Source: JADFRD01 sp964491015 (lineage in GTDB: Bacteria > Fidelibacterota > Marinisomatia > Marinisomatales > TCS55). Taken from it: a stretch of 35,169 nt of DNA. Shown here piece by piece: positions 14,935 through 23,943 of this stretch. A program made the translations under genes and the position numbers. The stretch spans positions 1 through 35,169 of the forward strand of contig CAZBEY010000013.1 of the NCBI GenBank assembly GCA_964491015.1, in the 5' to 3' direction. The notes under the pieces were generated by a model. That model was not told the DNA's origin. It saw only the letters and a program-made list of their open reading frames with translations, and did no database searches. Every line of letters begins with the position of its first letter. Position 1 is the stretch's first letter.

Positions 14935-15903
14935 TTATTTTTTTTCACTATTCAATAAATGGGTCGTCATAAATTGTCTTGCAAACTCAAAAGACGCTTT
15001 CCTTGAATCCGGATTGCCGCCATATGTTGGCCCTCGTTCGGCACAGAATGCCAAACCGATTTTCTGCAAAATTGGCCTTGTCATTGGAATATTCATAAAA
15101 TTCATAAGAACAACACCATCCTCATTCATCGTGAAACGGCAATCTGTAAATGAATAGCCATGTTCATCTATGACCGGTGGCGCTGATCGATCAAACGAAT
15201 GGTGAGAATTTTCATATACTGTTATATCAACGTTCACTCCATTTGATTGCATCATCGGGACCAATTCTTCACACGCCGCAGCGGGGGTCCAATTATCAAG
15301 ATCACCGATCAATATATGAATGGGGGCATCCGTAAAATCCATAATTTCCGGCATAATAAAGCACGGTGGATAAAATGCCAAGTGTGCTGCAAAAGAAAAA
15401 TTTTCAGAGATAGCACGTTTTAGAGGCTGCCATGCGGAAAATAGGGTTACTCCTCCCCCAAGACTCCATCCTGTGATAGCCACACGGTCCCCATCGATAC
15501 GGGCGTCTTTACTCAATACTTCCAGTGCCCGGTAGGCATCCAAAACCATCATTGCTGTTGTAACAGAAACCTGTTCACCTACGGTGGAAGTTACTCCACG
15601 GCTGGCAAAACTTTTTAATTCGAAGGTGGCAATTCCCATATCACGATACATCTGAAAATATTCATAATTGTGTTCACTCCATCCCAAACTTCCGGCTGCT
15701 CCAATGACTAATGGCAGGTTTTTATGTTCAACTCCTACCGGCAGTCTTAATATTCCAAAAACATTTTGCGGTTCCTGGTTTTCCAGATCAGTGATTACAT
15801 GGAAAAAAGAAAACGGATTGGCGCTGGTGAATTCTATTCTCTCTCCCACCCCATCTGAAAATAAAATTGAGATTAACAATAATAGACACATCGTTTGCTT
15901 CAT
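14935..15903 (-). CDS. exported alpha/beta hydrolase (dienelactone hydrolase-like)
   Basis: A 322-aa protein with a signal peptide (CLLLLISILFSDG). The alpha/beta hydrolase signs are the nucleophile elbow GWSLGGG (S147), an acid in LIGDLDNWTP (D201 or D203) and the His in ENSHHSFD (H234/H235). The oxyanion region is IGAAGSLGWSEH. It resembles dienelactone hydrolase/acyl-ester hydrolase relatives that act in the periplasm; the substrate is unknown. It begins 6 nt after murQ, so it is in the same operon. An esterase or peptidase-like role in wall or amino-acid salvage is possible from context only. Confidence 0.87.
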   Translation of the reverse strand: MKQTMCLLLLISILFSDGVGERIEFTSANPFSFFHVITDLENQEPQNVFGILRLPVGVEHKNLPLVIGAAGSLGWSEHNYEYFQMYRDMGIATFELKSFASRGVTSTVGEQVSVTTAMMVLDAYRALEVLSKDARIDGDRVAITGWSLGGGVTLFSAWQPLKRAISENFSFAAHLAFYPPCFIMPEIMDFTDAPIHILIGDLDNWTPAAACEELVPMMQSNGVNVDITVYENSHHSFDRSAPPVIDEHGYSFTDCRFTMNEDGVVLMNFMNIPMTRPILQKIGLAFCAERGPTYGGNPDSRKASFEFARQFMTTHLLNSEKK

Positions 15904-15909
15904 TTTTTA

Positions 15910-16818
15910 TTACCTTCCATTTGAATTTTCGAGAATTTTTCGCAACGATCCATCAGCTGTTTGAAGTAGTTTTTCCGATTCTTCCAGAGAGCATTTCTTG
16001 TTTACCATCACCACAGCCTTCTTCACTGATTTATTGGCGGCCAAAAGCGCTATTTCAGATTCATGGTGATCCAAGCCTGTTAATTGGCTGATGATTCTGG
16101 AACCTCGATCAACCAATTTATCATTCACTGTCATTAAATCCACCATCAGGTTTCCATATACTTTTCCGAGCCGGATCATCGTTGCTGTAGAAATCATATT
16201 TAAAACGAGTTTTGTAGCGGTACCGGCTTTCATACGGGTGGAACCGGTTACCACCTCAGGGCCTGTTTCAACTTTAATGATTACGTCTGCTTGTGCTTTG
16301 TAAAATGGTATTGGTGTACATATAATATATGCGGTACCACAGTGAAGATCATGGGCATAATCAATCGCTCGCTGCACGTAGGCTGCTGCCCCGCTTGTAC
16401 TGATCCCGATGACCATATCACCTTTTTCTAAACCTGATCTCTGCAAATCATCGACCGCTTCTTCCGGCTGATCTTCTGCGCCCTCGATTGATCTACGTAA
16501 GGCATCATCCCCTCCGGCAATGATACCATTAAACCATCCACTGGGCACTGAATAAGTTGGCGGCATTTCAGAGGCATCCAGCACGCCTAATCGTCCAGAC
16601 GTTCCAGCGCCTACATAAAATATCTTGTGTCCTTTTCGAAGTACTTCGGTGGTCAGCTCCACTACCTTTTCGATGTCAGGTATTGCTTTGTTGACCTTTA
16701 ATGCGATTGTCTGATCTTCTTTATTGATCAATTCCAGAATTTCACTAACAGCCATGCTATCAATCCTGTAGGAATTGGGATTCTGCTGCTCTGTTTTTAA
16801 TTCACGACGATCTACCAT
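15910..16818 (-). CDS. murQ: N-acetylmuramic acid 6-phosphate etherase
   Basis: A 302-aa SIS-domain protein of standard MurQ length that cleaves the D-lactyl ether of MurNAc-6-phosphate to give GlcNAc-6-phosphate and D-lactate in peptidoglycan recycling. Motifs: TEQQNPNS at the N-terminus, FYVGAGTSGRLGVLDASEMPPTY (E84), the IEGAEDQPEEA segment (E115), VIGISTSGAAAYV, and GPEVVTGSTRMKAGTATKLVLNM. E84 and E115 correspond to the two catalytic glutamates known in E. coli. The ATG overlaps the symporter stop as TAATG. No murP-type PTS gene is nearby, so the source of MurNAc-6-phosphate (kinase such as AnmK, or transporter) lies elsewhere. Confidence 0.97.
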   Translation of the reverse strand: MVDRRELKTEQQNPNSYRIDSMAVSEILELINKEDQTIALKVNKAIPDIEKVVELTTEVLRKGHKIFYVGAGTSGRLGVLDASEMPPTYSVPSGWFNGIIAGGDDALRRSIEGAEDQPEEAVDDLQRSGLEKGDMVIGISTSGAAAYVQRAIDYAHDLHCGTAYIICTPIPFYKAQADVIIKVETGPEVVTGSTRMKAGTATKLVLNMISTATMIRLGKVYGNLMVDLMTVNDKLVDRGSRIISQLTGLDHHESEIALLAANKSVKKAVVMVNKKCSLEESEKLLQTADGSLRKILENSNGR

Positions 16819-18194
16819 TAATTCACCCTTGAAAAGTATCGGCTGGTTTCATTCATAACCTTCTTTGATAGTAATAACGTTGATATCATTGTTGGAATTG
16901 CCATCAGAGCAAACATACCATCAATAATATTAATAGCAATATCAATCGAAACAATGGAAGCCAACACAATACTGGCCACATAAACCCAATTATAGACCGG
17001 TTTCCATTTGGTTCCAAAAAGGTAGCTTGTACATTTACGTCCATAATAGGAATAACCAAACATGGTTGAAAAACTGAAACTTAGTACTGCAATGACCAAG
17101 AGCGCCTGACCAAGGAATCCCAATTCTCTTTCAAATGCCATGGCTGTGAGCGTCACCCCATTAACATCGGAGGAATTCACTCCGGAAAGAAGAATAACAA
17201 AACCGGTGATTGAGCAAACAATGATTGTATCGATAAAAGGTCCAATCATCGCAACCAGTCCCTCCCGGACAGGCTCCTGGGTTTTTGCGGCGCCATGTGC
17301 CATGGACTCCGTCCCCATCCCTGCTTCGTTTGAGAAAGCAGCCCGTCTTATTCCAATAATAATTATAGACCCGAGAGCTCCGCCTAAAACAGCATCACCA
17401 GAGAATGCATCTTGAATGATGGAACTAAAGACAGTTGGGACGTTGTTTATATGTTTGACTAATATCAGTATAGCTGCTAACATATAAATTGCAACCATAA
17501 AAGGTACCATCCTGGATGCGACGTGTCCAATGCGGCGAATACCGCCAAAAATGACTAGTGAAACAATGGACGCAACGATAATTCCCGTAGTTAAATCCCC
17601 AACAATTTGATTCCCAGCGAATAAATGATTCGGATTGTAGATCAGCTCCCTCACGATTTGAGATAATTGATTGGCTTGAAAAAGACTCAGACAGCCTACC
17701 AATCCCGCGACACTGAACAGAACAGCCAGTGGTCTGTATTGTACACCCAGTCCCTGTTCCACCACATACATGGGGCCACCTTGCACTTCTCCTTGATCGT
17801 CTTTCCCCCGATACATGATAGCGAGGGTACATGTGAAATATTTTGTTGCCATACCAACAATTGCGCTTACCCACATCCAGAATAAGGCTCCGGGACCACC
17901 GGTATGAATCGCTAAGGCTACACCACCGATGTTTCCCATGCCAACTGTGCTTGCCAGCGCACTGGACAGAGCTTGAAAATGTGATATTTGCCCTGGATCA
18001 TTTACGTCGTCGTATTTGCCCCTCAGAATCTGTATAGAATGTCCCAAATATCGAAACGGAATGAATCGACTATATAGTGTGAAAAACAGACCACCGCCAA
18101 CCAGAAGTACCACCAAAGGAGTTCCCCACATAAATCCGGAAAATTCCGCAGTCCAATTCTCAACTATTTGCCAAGTCGTTGGTTCAAGTTCCAT
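16818..18194 (-). CDS. sodium:alanine/amino-acid symporter (AGCS family)
   Basis: A 458-aa integral membrane protein with about ten or eleven helices. AGCS signatures are ALASTVGMGNIGGVALAIHTGGPGALFWMW (about 77-106), KDDQGEVQGGPMYV, and RRAAFSNEAGMGTESMAHGAAKTQEPVREGLVAM in the C-terminal half. The family imports alanine, glycine or related amino acids with sodium. It is the first gene of the operon with murQ; AAGG precedes the ATG. In this setting it could recapture alanine released from wall peptides; that is inference. Confidence 0.95.
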   Translation of the reverse strand: MELEPTTWQIVENWTAEFSGFMWGTPLVVLLVGGGLFFTLYSRFIPFRYLGHSIQILRGKYDDVNDPGQISHFQALSSALASTVGMGNIGGVALAIHTGGPGALFWMWVSAIVGMATKYFTCTLAIMYRGKDDQGEVQGGPMYVVEQGLGVQYRPLAVLFSVAGLVGCLSLFQANQLSQIVRELIYNPNHLFAGNQIVGDLTTGIIVASIVSLVIFGGIRRIGHVASRMVPFMVAIYMLAAILILVKHINNVPTVFSSIIQDAFSGDAVLGGALGSIIIIGIRRAAFSNEAGMGTESMAHGAAKTQEPVREGLVAMIGPFIDTIIVCSITGFVILLSGVNSSDVNGVTLTAMAFERELGFLGQALLVIAVLSFSFSTMFGYSYYGRKCTSYLFGTKWKPVYNWVYVASIVLASIVSIDIAINIIDGMFALMAIPTMISTLLLSKKVMNETSRYFSRVN

Positions 18195-18267
18195 TCGTCA
18201 ATTACCTTTTAGATCAATCATAATCTGTATATCATAAGACTGGGAAATTAACCGCCAGTATATGTCT

Positions 18268-18296
18268 TTGCAACGGTCAGTTTTATTGTTTATTAT
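18268..18296 (+). promoter_or_regulatory. candidate promoter of lptG
   Basis: TTGCAA (18268-18273, four of six to TTGACA), a 17-nt spacer and TATTAT (18291-18296, five of six to TATAAT). The predicted start is near 18303, leaving a leader of only about 12 nt with no Shine-Dalgarno motif before the ATG at 18315. Confidence 0.55.
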
Positions 18297-18314
18297 AGTA
18301 AATTCAGGCTTCAA

Positions 18315-19409
18315 ATGTTTAAAAAACTAGACATCTATCTCTTACGGCAGTTTATCACCATTCTGGTTGTTTCATTGTTGGGATTCTTGTCCATTTTCAT
18401 CATTGTAGATTTGATAGAAAACTTGGATAGGTACATTGATAACAAAATGCCCTGGTTAATCGTATTGAAATACTACGGGTATAGTTTACCTTATTTTATC
18501 AATATTGCACTTCCTATGTCTATGATGATTGCGGCTGTATTCAGTTTTGGTTTAATGGCAAAACGGAACGAATGGACAGCAATGAAATCTGCCGGTATCA
18601 GTTTGTACCGTCTGTCTTTTACATTGCTCTTATTCAGTATTTTTATCAGTTTTCTATCGTTCGAATTTGATAATAAATACGTCAGTTGGAGCATGACAGA
18701 GCGGGCTACCATTGAGAAAGAATATATGAAAAAGAAACCCCGACGACGAACAAAAAACATACTGAAGGATATCTTCTTTCAAAAACAAGAAATCCAACAC
18801 TTAGCCCTAACAACATATCATTTAAACAGCAAAAAAGCTGAAGGTGTTACCATCATAACATTTGCGGACAAGATAATTTCTCAACGTATTGATGCAAAAA
18901 AAATGGCTTGGATTGATAGTTTAGAGCAATGGGTCCTATCTAATTATTCATTAAGATCTTTTGATGAAAAAGGAGTGGAAAACAAAATAGTTATTTCGAC
19001 TAATGATACATTATTATCTTTACCTCTCCATCCAAATGAAATTGCAGATGGAAATAAACGCCCGGAAGAATTGAACTATTACGAGTTGGAAAAACGAATT
19101 CAATATTTAAAAGAAAATGGGGTGGATGCGACACGATGGGAAGTTCAACGTTATTTTAAAGTTGCTTTTGCTTTTACAAATCTAATTGTGGTATTATTTG
19201 GTATTCCTCTTGTCGTTGTACGACCAAAAAACGGACTGGCATTTGGAGGTGGAGCCAGTTTCCTGGTGATTTTTTCTTATTATGCCTTCATTAAGTTTGG
19301 ACAATCATTAGGAATAAATGGAATCATGGAGCCATTTTATTCTGCGTGGCTTGGTAATGTTGTATTTATTCTGGGCGGATTATTGCTGATCTTCAGCGTT
19401 CGGAAGTGA
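18315..19409 (+). CDS. lptG: LptF/LptG family lipopolysaccharide-export permease
   Basis: A 364-aa YjgP/YjgQ-family permease. Three N-terminal helices (about 13-35, 56-80 and 97-118) hold LDIYLLRQFI, SLPYFINIALPMSMMIAAVFSFG and the conserved NEWTAMKSAGISLYRL. A periplasmic beta-jellyroll region follows (about 125-275), then three C-terminal helices with LIVVLFGIPLVVVRPKNG. LptF and LptG with LptB form the ABC transporter that extracts LPS from the inner membrane. The single gene is closer to LptG by sequence feel, and the partner is not in the window. Its last 30 nt overlap the convergent gene ending at 19380. Confidence 0.9.
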   Translation: MFKKLDIYLLRQFITILVVSLLGFLSIFIIVDLIENLDRYIDNKMPWLIVLKYYGYSLPYFINIALPMSMMIAAVFSFGLMAKRNEWTAMKSAGISLYRLSFTLLLFSIFISFLSFEFDNKYVSWSMTERATIEKEYMKKKPRRRTKNILKDIFFQKQEIQHLALTTYHLNSKKAEGVTIITFADKIISQRIDAKKMAWIDSLEQWVLSNYSLRSFDEKGVENKIVISTNDTLLSLPLHPNEIADGNKRPEELNYYELEKRIQYLKENGVDATRWEVQRYFKVAFAFTNLIVVLFGIPLVVVRPKNGLAFGGGASFLVIFSYYAFIKFGQSLGINGIMEPFYSAWLGNVVFILGGLLLIFSVRK

Positions 19410-20903
19410 TTCATTTAAGGATTCTTCTCCATCACCACTCACTTTTTCTGATTCATCCGGCACAGGTGAAGGTGCACCATCACCTGTGTTCGTTTTGGCT
19501 TTTCGACCCTTAAAACTTGTAATAGTTACCTGTGTAGATAGATTAATCCCTTTCATAGAGTGGATCCATATACCATTGCGAAATGCGAAACCAAAATCAA
19601 ATATGACAGGACCTTTATAATAACCAAACCCAAGAGCTAGTTCTTGAAAATCGCTTCCACCCCAGGCATATCCAAGACGTAAGGGTACTGACTTAAATTT
19701 TGTCAATTCTATGCCGGATGACCAACGCCAACCCCGGTGAGAAAACATACTGTTAGTAAAACCTGTCCAAAGATCAGAACTAAACAAATATCCTTCACCA
19801 GTATAAGACATACCCAAACGAAAAATCGTAGGATAATCCATTTTGAATTCCGGCAGATTACCATTCTTATCCAAAGCTACCGGTACAATTTGATCTTTCG
19901 GGCTGTTGTTCGTAAATAGGTTTTCGTTACTGAGCGTTCCGGCATTGACTGAATCAATTTTATATATATACTTGATTGCTACGCTATCACTTAGAGCTTG
20001 TCCTGCCCATGTAAAATGGAATAAATCGTCGTTATTTCCATATTTATTGTCCCCACCGTCCAAAATATCTTTCATCATGCTTTCTTTATTCCAAGTAATG
20101 GATCCGATTGCATTAATCAGGGACACTCCAAACCGCCAGCCGTTAATATTTCTGGATGCAATTCCAATATCCACACCGATCCCGGAGCCACCTATCCCCT
20201 GCCTTAGATAATACACACCGCCGCCATATAACGCCTCATTTGATGTGACCAAATTCGCATGGCTGGAGTCAGGATCAATACCCATGTAGAATAATCCTTG
20301 TAAATATTTTAATGTGACTCCAATCGCCAACTGATCATAGGGGACTGCAAAAGAAAAACCAAATTCCGTTACACCCATTATTTCATAGTGAAGTGTCATA
20401 TCTATTTCAGGATTATTGGCATTTCCTTCCAGCATTAATTGCAAAAGTCCATAGGGAATTTGGTAATTCGATAATATGAGTGTATTGGTTGTTAGAGCCA
20501 TATTACCAGATGAATAATTCAGCATTGGTAATGGTAAATGTAAATCCTGAAAATAGGTTAATCCGCCGGTATCTTTTAGATCATTTAATAGTTGTGTTTT
20601 TTTATTGTCTCTTTTATTCCTTGGATTTTCCCCAGTATTATAAAGTGTATCCCCGCTGATTGAATTCATATTCGCTAATGAAAGCCAATTCCCAACGATG
20701 CCAAAATCAACTCCAAATAGCTGCAGCATGAATGGTTTATCCTGCTGATACGCCAGCATTGCAGGATTATAACCAACTGAAAAAATACCATCCCCAATCG
20801 TTGAATAAGCGCCGGCCATTGCTACTGAACGAGGATCTCGTTTTGTTTGGCTGAAAACAAAACCCATGAGAAGAAACCACAATATGATGAATCTGCGACT
20901 CAC
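19380..20903 (-). CDS. outer-membrane beta-barrel protein (PorV/FadL-like), unknown function
   Basis: A 507-aa protein with a signal peptide (FIILWFLLMGFVFSQ) followed by RDPRSVAMAGAYSTIGDGIFSVGYNPAMLAY, the N-terminal pattern of PorV/FadL-type barrels in which an NPA motif follows an AMGGA-like stretch. Many amphipathic strands ending in aromatic residues follow (WRFGVSLINAIGSITW, SGIELTKFKSVPLRLGYAWGG, LGFGYYKGPVIFDFGFAF). The last about 38 residues form an acidic Pro/Ser/Glu tail that looks disordered. The start overlaps the stop of the upstream lipoprotein gene by 4 nt (ATGA), implying coupled synthesis and probably a joint role at the outer membrane. The transported or assembled substrate is unknown. 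Confidence 0.8.
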   Translation of the reverse strand: MSRRFIILWFLLMGFVFSQTKRDPRSVAMAGAYSTIGDGIFSVGYNPAMLAYQQDKPFMLQLFGVDFGIVGNWLSLANMNSISGDTLYNTGENPRNKRDNKKTQLLNDLKDTGGLTYFQDLHLPLPMLNYSSGNMALTTNTLILSNYQIPYGLLQLMLEGNANNPEIDMTLHYEIMGVTEFGFSFAVPYDQLAIGVTLKYLQGLFYMGIDPDSSHANLVTSNEALYGGGVYYLRQGIGGSGIGVDIGIASRNINGWRFGVSLINAIGSITWNKESMMKDILDGGDNKYGNNDDLFHFTWAGQALSDSVAIKYIYKIDSVNAGTLSNENLFTNNSPKDQIVPVALDKNGNLPEFKMDYPTIFRLGMSYTGEGYLFSSDLWTGFTNSMFSHRGWRWSSGIELTKFKSVPLRLGYAWGGSDFQELALGFGYYKGPVIFDFGFAFRNGIWIHSMKGINLSTQVTITSFKGRKAKTNTGDGAPSPVPDESEKVSGDGEESLNESLPNAEDQQ

Positions 20904-23845
20904 TTGTTTATGTATCCTTTTCTGATCATTTTACTATCTGTATCCCCCGCAGAAAGTCTTGTACCTTGTCCACCGGTTATTGAAAAATACCATCCACTCA
21001 TATCTTCTGTTTTGTATTTACCGGTTTTAGAATCAAATGAATTGGGATCCCTGATGCGAAGACGGACGCTATCTGAAATAACAGCCGGTATCCAGGAGAT
21101 CGAGTCAATATTCACAATTTCTGTCCCGATTTCTACCCAATCATCATCCGTTGGATCCGTGACAGTTGCATAGTGAAGATCCACTGTAGAAACCGATCCG
21201 TATGTTTTCCACTTAATATAATAAACATCCCCAAATTTTAGCGATTCTCCCCCGTTGGGATATAAAATGACTAATTCATCCGGTGCTGCTTCAAACATGC
21301 CCGTATTGCTCATTCTTAGTACGAGGAATGTGCTGATATCTATATAGTCATTCACGGTCATAAACACTGACTGACCATTGGTACCATTCAAATGAAATCT
21401 CGGAGCGGTATAATGATCGCCATAGTCAGTCAATAAAAACAATTTATTCGTATCTATTTCACTTGTATATGATATAACACCAGGAGTGGCCACCTGCCCG
21501 GGATGCCCCACGGTGGTTGTATCACTGTAATATTCTGCAGGGTCCGGAAGGATCACTTTCAGCAATGTATCCACATAGGAAATGATCGTATCTTTACCTG
21601 CCGGATTATATTTTACTAAATATACCACACCATCAATGCAATCGTCAAAATCAGTCATCACATTGAAAATATATAATTCTTCAGCGGAAGAATCAGGGCT
21701 TAAATCTAAACATTTGTTCAATACGTAAATACTATCTGAATCAGACCACGACGGATCCTGTACTGCTAAAGAGTCTCTAAAAATACTGAGCATTTCCTGT
21801 GTTGTATCCAGCGGAAACAATGTTTTATTGGACAGTAGAATGGATATTTCTCCTGATATGGGAATACTATTTGTAACTGTAGAAGTCAGTTGAGCAAATA
21901 TCAAGGAAGATCGAATTTTATTACGGGTATCGTGGGCAAATTCTTGTATAGGTGTTTCTGTCACAGAAATAAAAGTCATTGGATCCATTACGACTTCAAA
22001 TGGAGCGACCATCCGATATTGTCCGCCAATACCGGCGCCGCCGGCAATTGTACCACGGCCATCGATACGTGCAGCGGAACGTATGATCATCACAGCCGGA
22101 TTAAATGAAAGTAAATCGACAATGGTCGAAGTCCCCTCTGATGGGGTTGTTGTAACGCTGTCTGTCCAAGTTGATGCATCAACCGTAGCATAACTCAAAA
22201 CAGTGGTGCCAACCTTGCTCAAGCGGATTATGGTTCGAGTGCTGTCGGAACCATAAGTGCTCGGCTTTGCAATCGTAGCCCTGACTTCAACAATGGATGA
22301 ATCACCCAACGTATTGTATCCGACCATATCCACATCCAGTTGAACCGGCAGGTCAATGGAGTTGATCATATCAAATTCAAATTGGACACCCGTAAACGCC
22401 ATTCCTGTAAATCCGGATGGCATACCGGCAATATTTTGGGTAGATGGCGGAAATGATTGAATAATGTTGGCTTCTAATGATGCAAAGTGCAATTCATTCA
22501 CCGCGATACCAATAGACATATTTCCTAACTCAGATCCGTCCAGTGGAATAAGCGTTTGTTGTGCCCGAAGTATTGCTGAAAGATCAATACTCAATTCTGA
22601 TAAGGCGCTGTCCGAACCCGCAGGATTTGAAAAAGTATATCCATCAATATTAAATGTTTTCTCATAGGTGGAATAATCTTTATACAACGCAGTATCTATT
22701 TTGACTGAATCGCTTCCTACCGGTGGTACAAAATTCCTGAAGTTCATCAAAAAATCCATTTTAAATGGATAAGTGCTTTTTAAGTTGGATATTGCTATTT
22801 CGTTGATGCCAAAACTGGTTCCTGTTTTAAAAACACCTGAGTAGATTTCGATATCCGAAGGGAAGGACACCGGATCGAGCTCTATCGGCATTTCATATTC
22901 AGCAATTTGCACAACTGCTTCATCTACCCCTGAAATTCGAATCCGAATGGAAAAATTAACTTGAACAGAGTCTCCGGCATTTACAGTGAGTGTATCTGTA
23001 TTATTGGTATGTTGTGCGACATCAAAATTAAATAGCATTTGAATTGATTCTTTTAGCTGCTGGTCTCCAATCAAAGTCCTCTGGGAAAATACTTCATTAT
23101 TTATGATGGTATTTTGAAGATGATCTGCTAATGTATCAGGAGACGCGCTGGAACCGGTTAACATAGAAAATCGAGCGCCGGTTACATCAGAAAGCATGCC
23201 ATTATTTGTAATGGATGAGTAGAAATAACTGCTGTCGCTGCTATCATCAGCTTTTATCATTACTCCGGATACTTCCGTAATGAATTCAGGCAGATCATTT
23301 GAATCAATAGTCGGAAGATCAATTTGAACAGCAGGAAAGGTTGTATCAAAAGCAGCAACAATATTGTTCCAATCGGATGCTGAAACTTGTCTATCGCTCG
23401 ACGAAGGTACTGAAAATGGTTGACCGGATATATCAACCAAACCGCTCGGAGCAAAAGGAATGGTCACGTTGATGACTGTATCAATTAGAACAGTAAGGCT
23501 TGGCGATGTCGTTGGTGTTCCTTCGTATGAAATATCCGTTCCAACGTTCACTTCCAGGTATGACGGGTCGATTGATGTATTTGGCAGTGTATCTTCAAAA
23601 ATAATCTGCATACCCAGGGAATCAGATGTTGGGAATATTTGCTTATTATCAACAATTCCATCGAGTCCATACCTATCATGAACGAGTGGAAATTTCAGAT
23701 CGATAAACCATGTCGGCGTTTTAAAATCAGACGGACTATTAAAGTCACACGCATATACCAGCAGCAGACCTGCAGGAATAATGATTTTGTAAATATTTCT
23801 TTTTAGACGGTTTATCATAGACCTCGGATACCGAACATTAATCAT
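20900..23845 (-). CDS. large surface lipoprotein with C-terminal Kre9/KNH-like domain, unknown function
   Basis: A 981-aa protein (972 aa if the ATG at 23818, behind GAGGT, is used). The lipobox-like LLLVYAC gives Cys33 (Cys24 from the second start) after a basic, hydrophobic leader, so it is probably a lipoprotein. After Cys comes SPSDFKTPTWFIDLKFPL, a layout I associate with large lipoproteins of this bacterial group. The body is beta-rich and Ser/Thr/Asp-rich (about 45-855) with only a few cysteines. Residues 856-957 (ILYPNGGESLKFGDVYYIKW ... SISWIPAVISDSVRLRIRD ... GWYFSITGG) match the YPNGGE-type Kre9/KNH-like beta domain common on surface proteins. It is coupled to the beta-barrel gene downstream; substrate and partners are unknown. 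Confidence 0.82.
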   Translation of the reverse strand: MINVRYPRSMINRLKRNIYKIIIPAGLLLVYACDFNSPSDFKTPTWFIDLKFPLVHDRYGLDGIVDNKQIFPTSDSLGMQIIFEDTLPNTSIDPSYLEVNVGTDISYEGTPTTSPSLTVLIDTVINVTIPFAPSGLVDISGQPFSVPSSSDRQVSASDWNNIVAAFDTTFPAVQIDLPTIDSNDLPEFITEVSGVMIKADDSSDSSYFYSSITNNGMLSDVTGARFSMLTGSSASPDTLADHLQNTIINNEVFSQRTLIGDQQLKESIQMLFNFDVAQHTNNTDTLTVNAGDSVQVNFSIRIRISGVDEAVVQIAEYEMPIELDPVSFPSDIEIYSGVFKTGTSFGINEIAISNLKSTYPFKMDFLMNFRNFVPPVGSDSVKIDTALYKDYSTYEKTFNIDGYTFSNPAGSDSALSELSIDLSAILRAQQTLIPLDGSELGNMSIGIAVNELHFASLEANIIQSFPPSTQNIAGMPSGFTGMAFTGVQFEFDMINSIDLPVQLDVDMVGYNTLGDSSIVEVRATIAKPSTYGSDSTRTIIRLSKVGTTVLSYATVDASTWTDSVTTTPSEGTSTIVDLLSFNPAVMIIRSAARIDGRGTIAGGAGIGGQYRMVAPFEVVMDPMTFISVTETPIQEFAHDTRNKIRSSLIFAQLTSTVTNSIPISGEISILLSNKTLFPLDTTQEMLSIFRDSLAVQDPSWSDSDSIYVLNKCLDLSPDSSAEELYIFNVMTDFDDCIDGVVYLVKYNPAGKDTIISYVDTLLKVILPDPAEYYSDTTTVGHPGQVATPGVISYTSEIDTNKLFLLTDYGDHYTAPRFHLNGTNGQSVFMTVNDYIDISTFLVLRMSNTGMFEAAPDELVILYPNGGESLKFGDVYYIKWKTYGSVSTVDLHYATVTDPTDDDWVEIGTEIVNIDSISWIPAVISDSVRLRIRDPNSFDSKTGKYKTEDMSGWYFSITGGQGTRLSAGDTDSKMIRKGYINK

Positions 23846-23886
23846 AAATGAGTGGGAAATTCATTCATTTTAAGGTATCAAACCAT

Positions 23887-23920
23887 AAAAAAATCCACAT
23901 TTTTCAATGTGGATTTTTTT
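23887..23920. terminator. strong bidirectional intrinsic terminator after ahcY
   Basis: A near-perfect hairpin: A-run plus TCCACATT, loop TTTC, AATGTGGA plus T-run (seven T). It lies 24 nt past the ahcY stop and 42 nt before the lipoprotein start, insulating the two minus-strand units. Confidence 0.92.
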
Positions 23921-23943
23921 ATGTAAAAAGTCCGAAATAGTAA

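Noticed and set aside
17425..17874. 149-codon frame overlapping the symporter gene
   Set aside because: Same-strand out-of-frame shadow, rich in Cys, Trp and His, inside a clearly recognised AGCS symporter.
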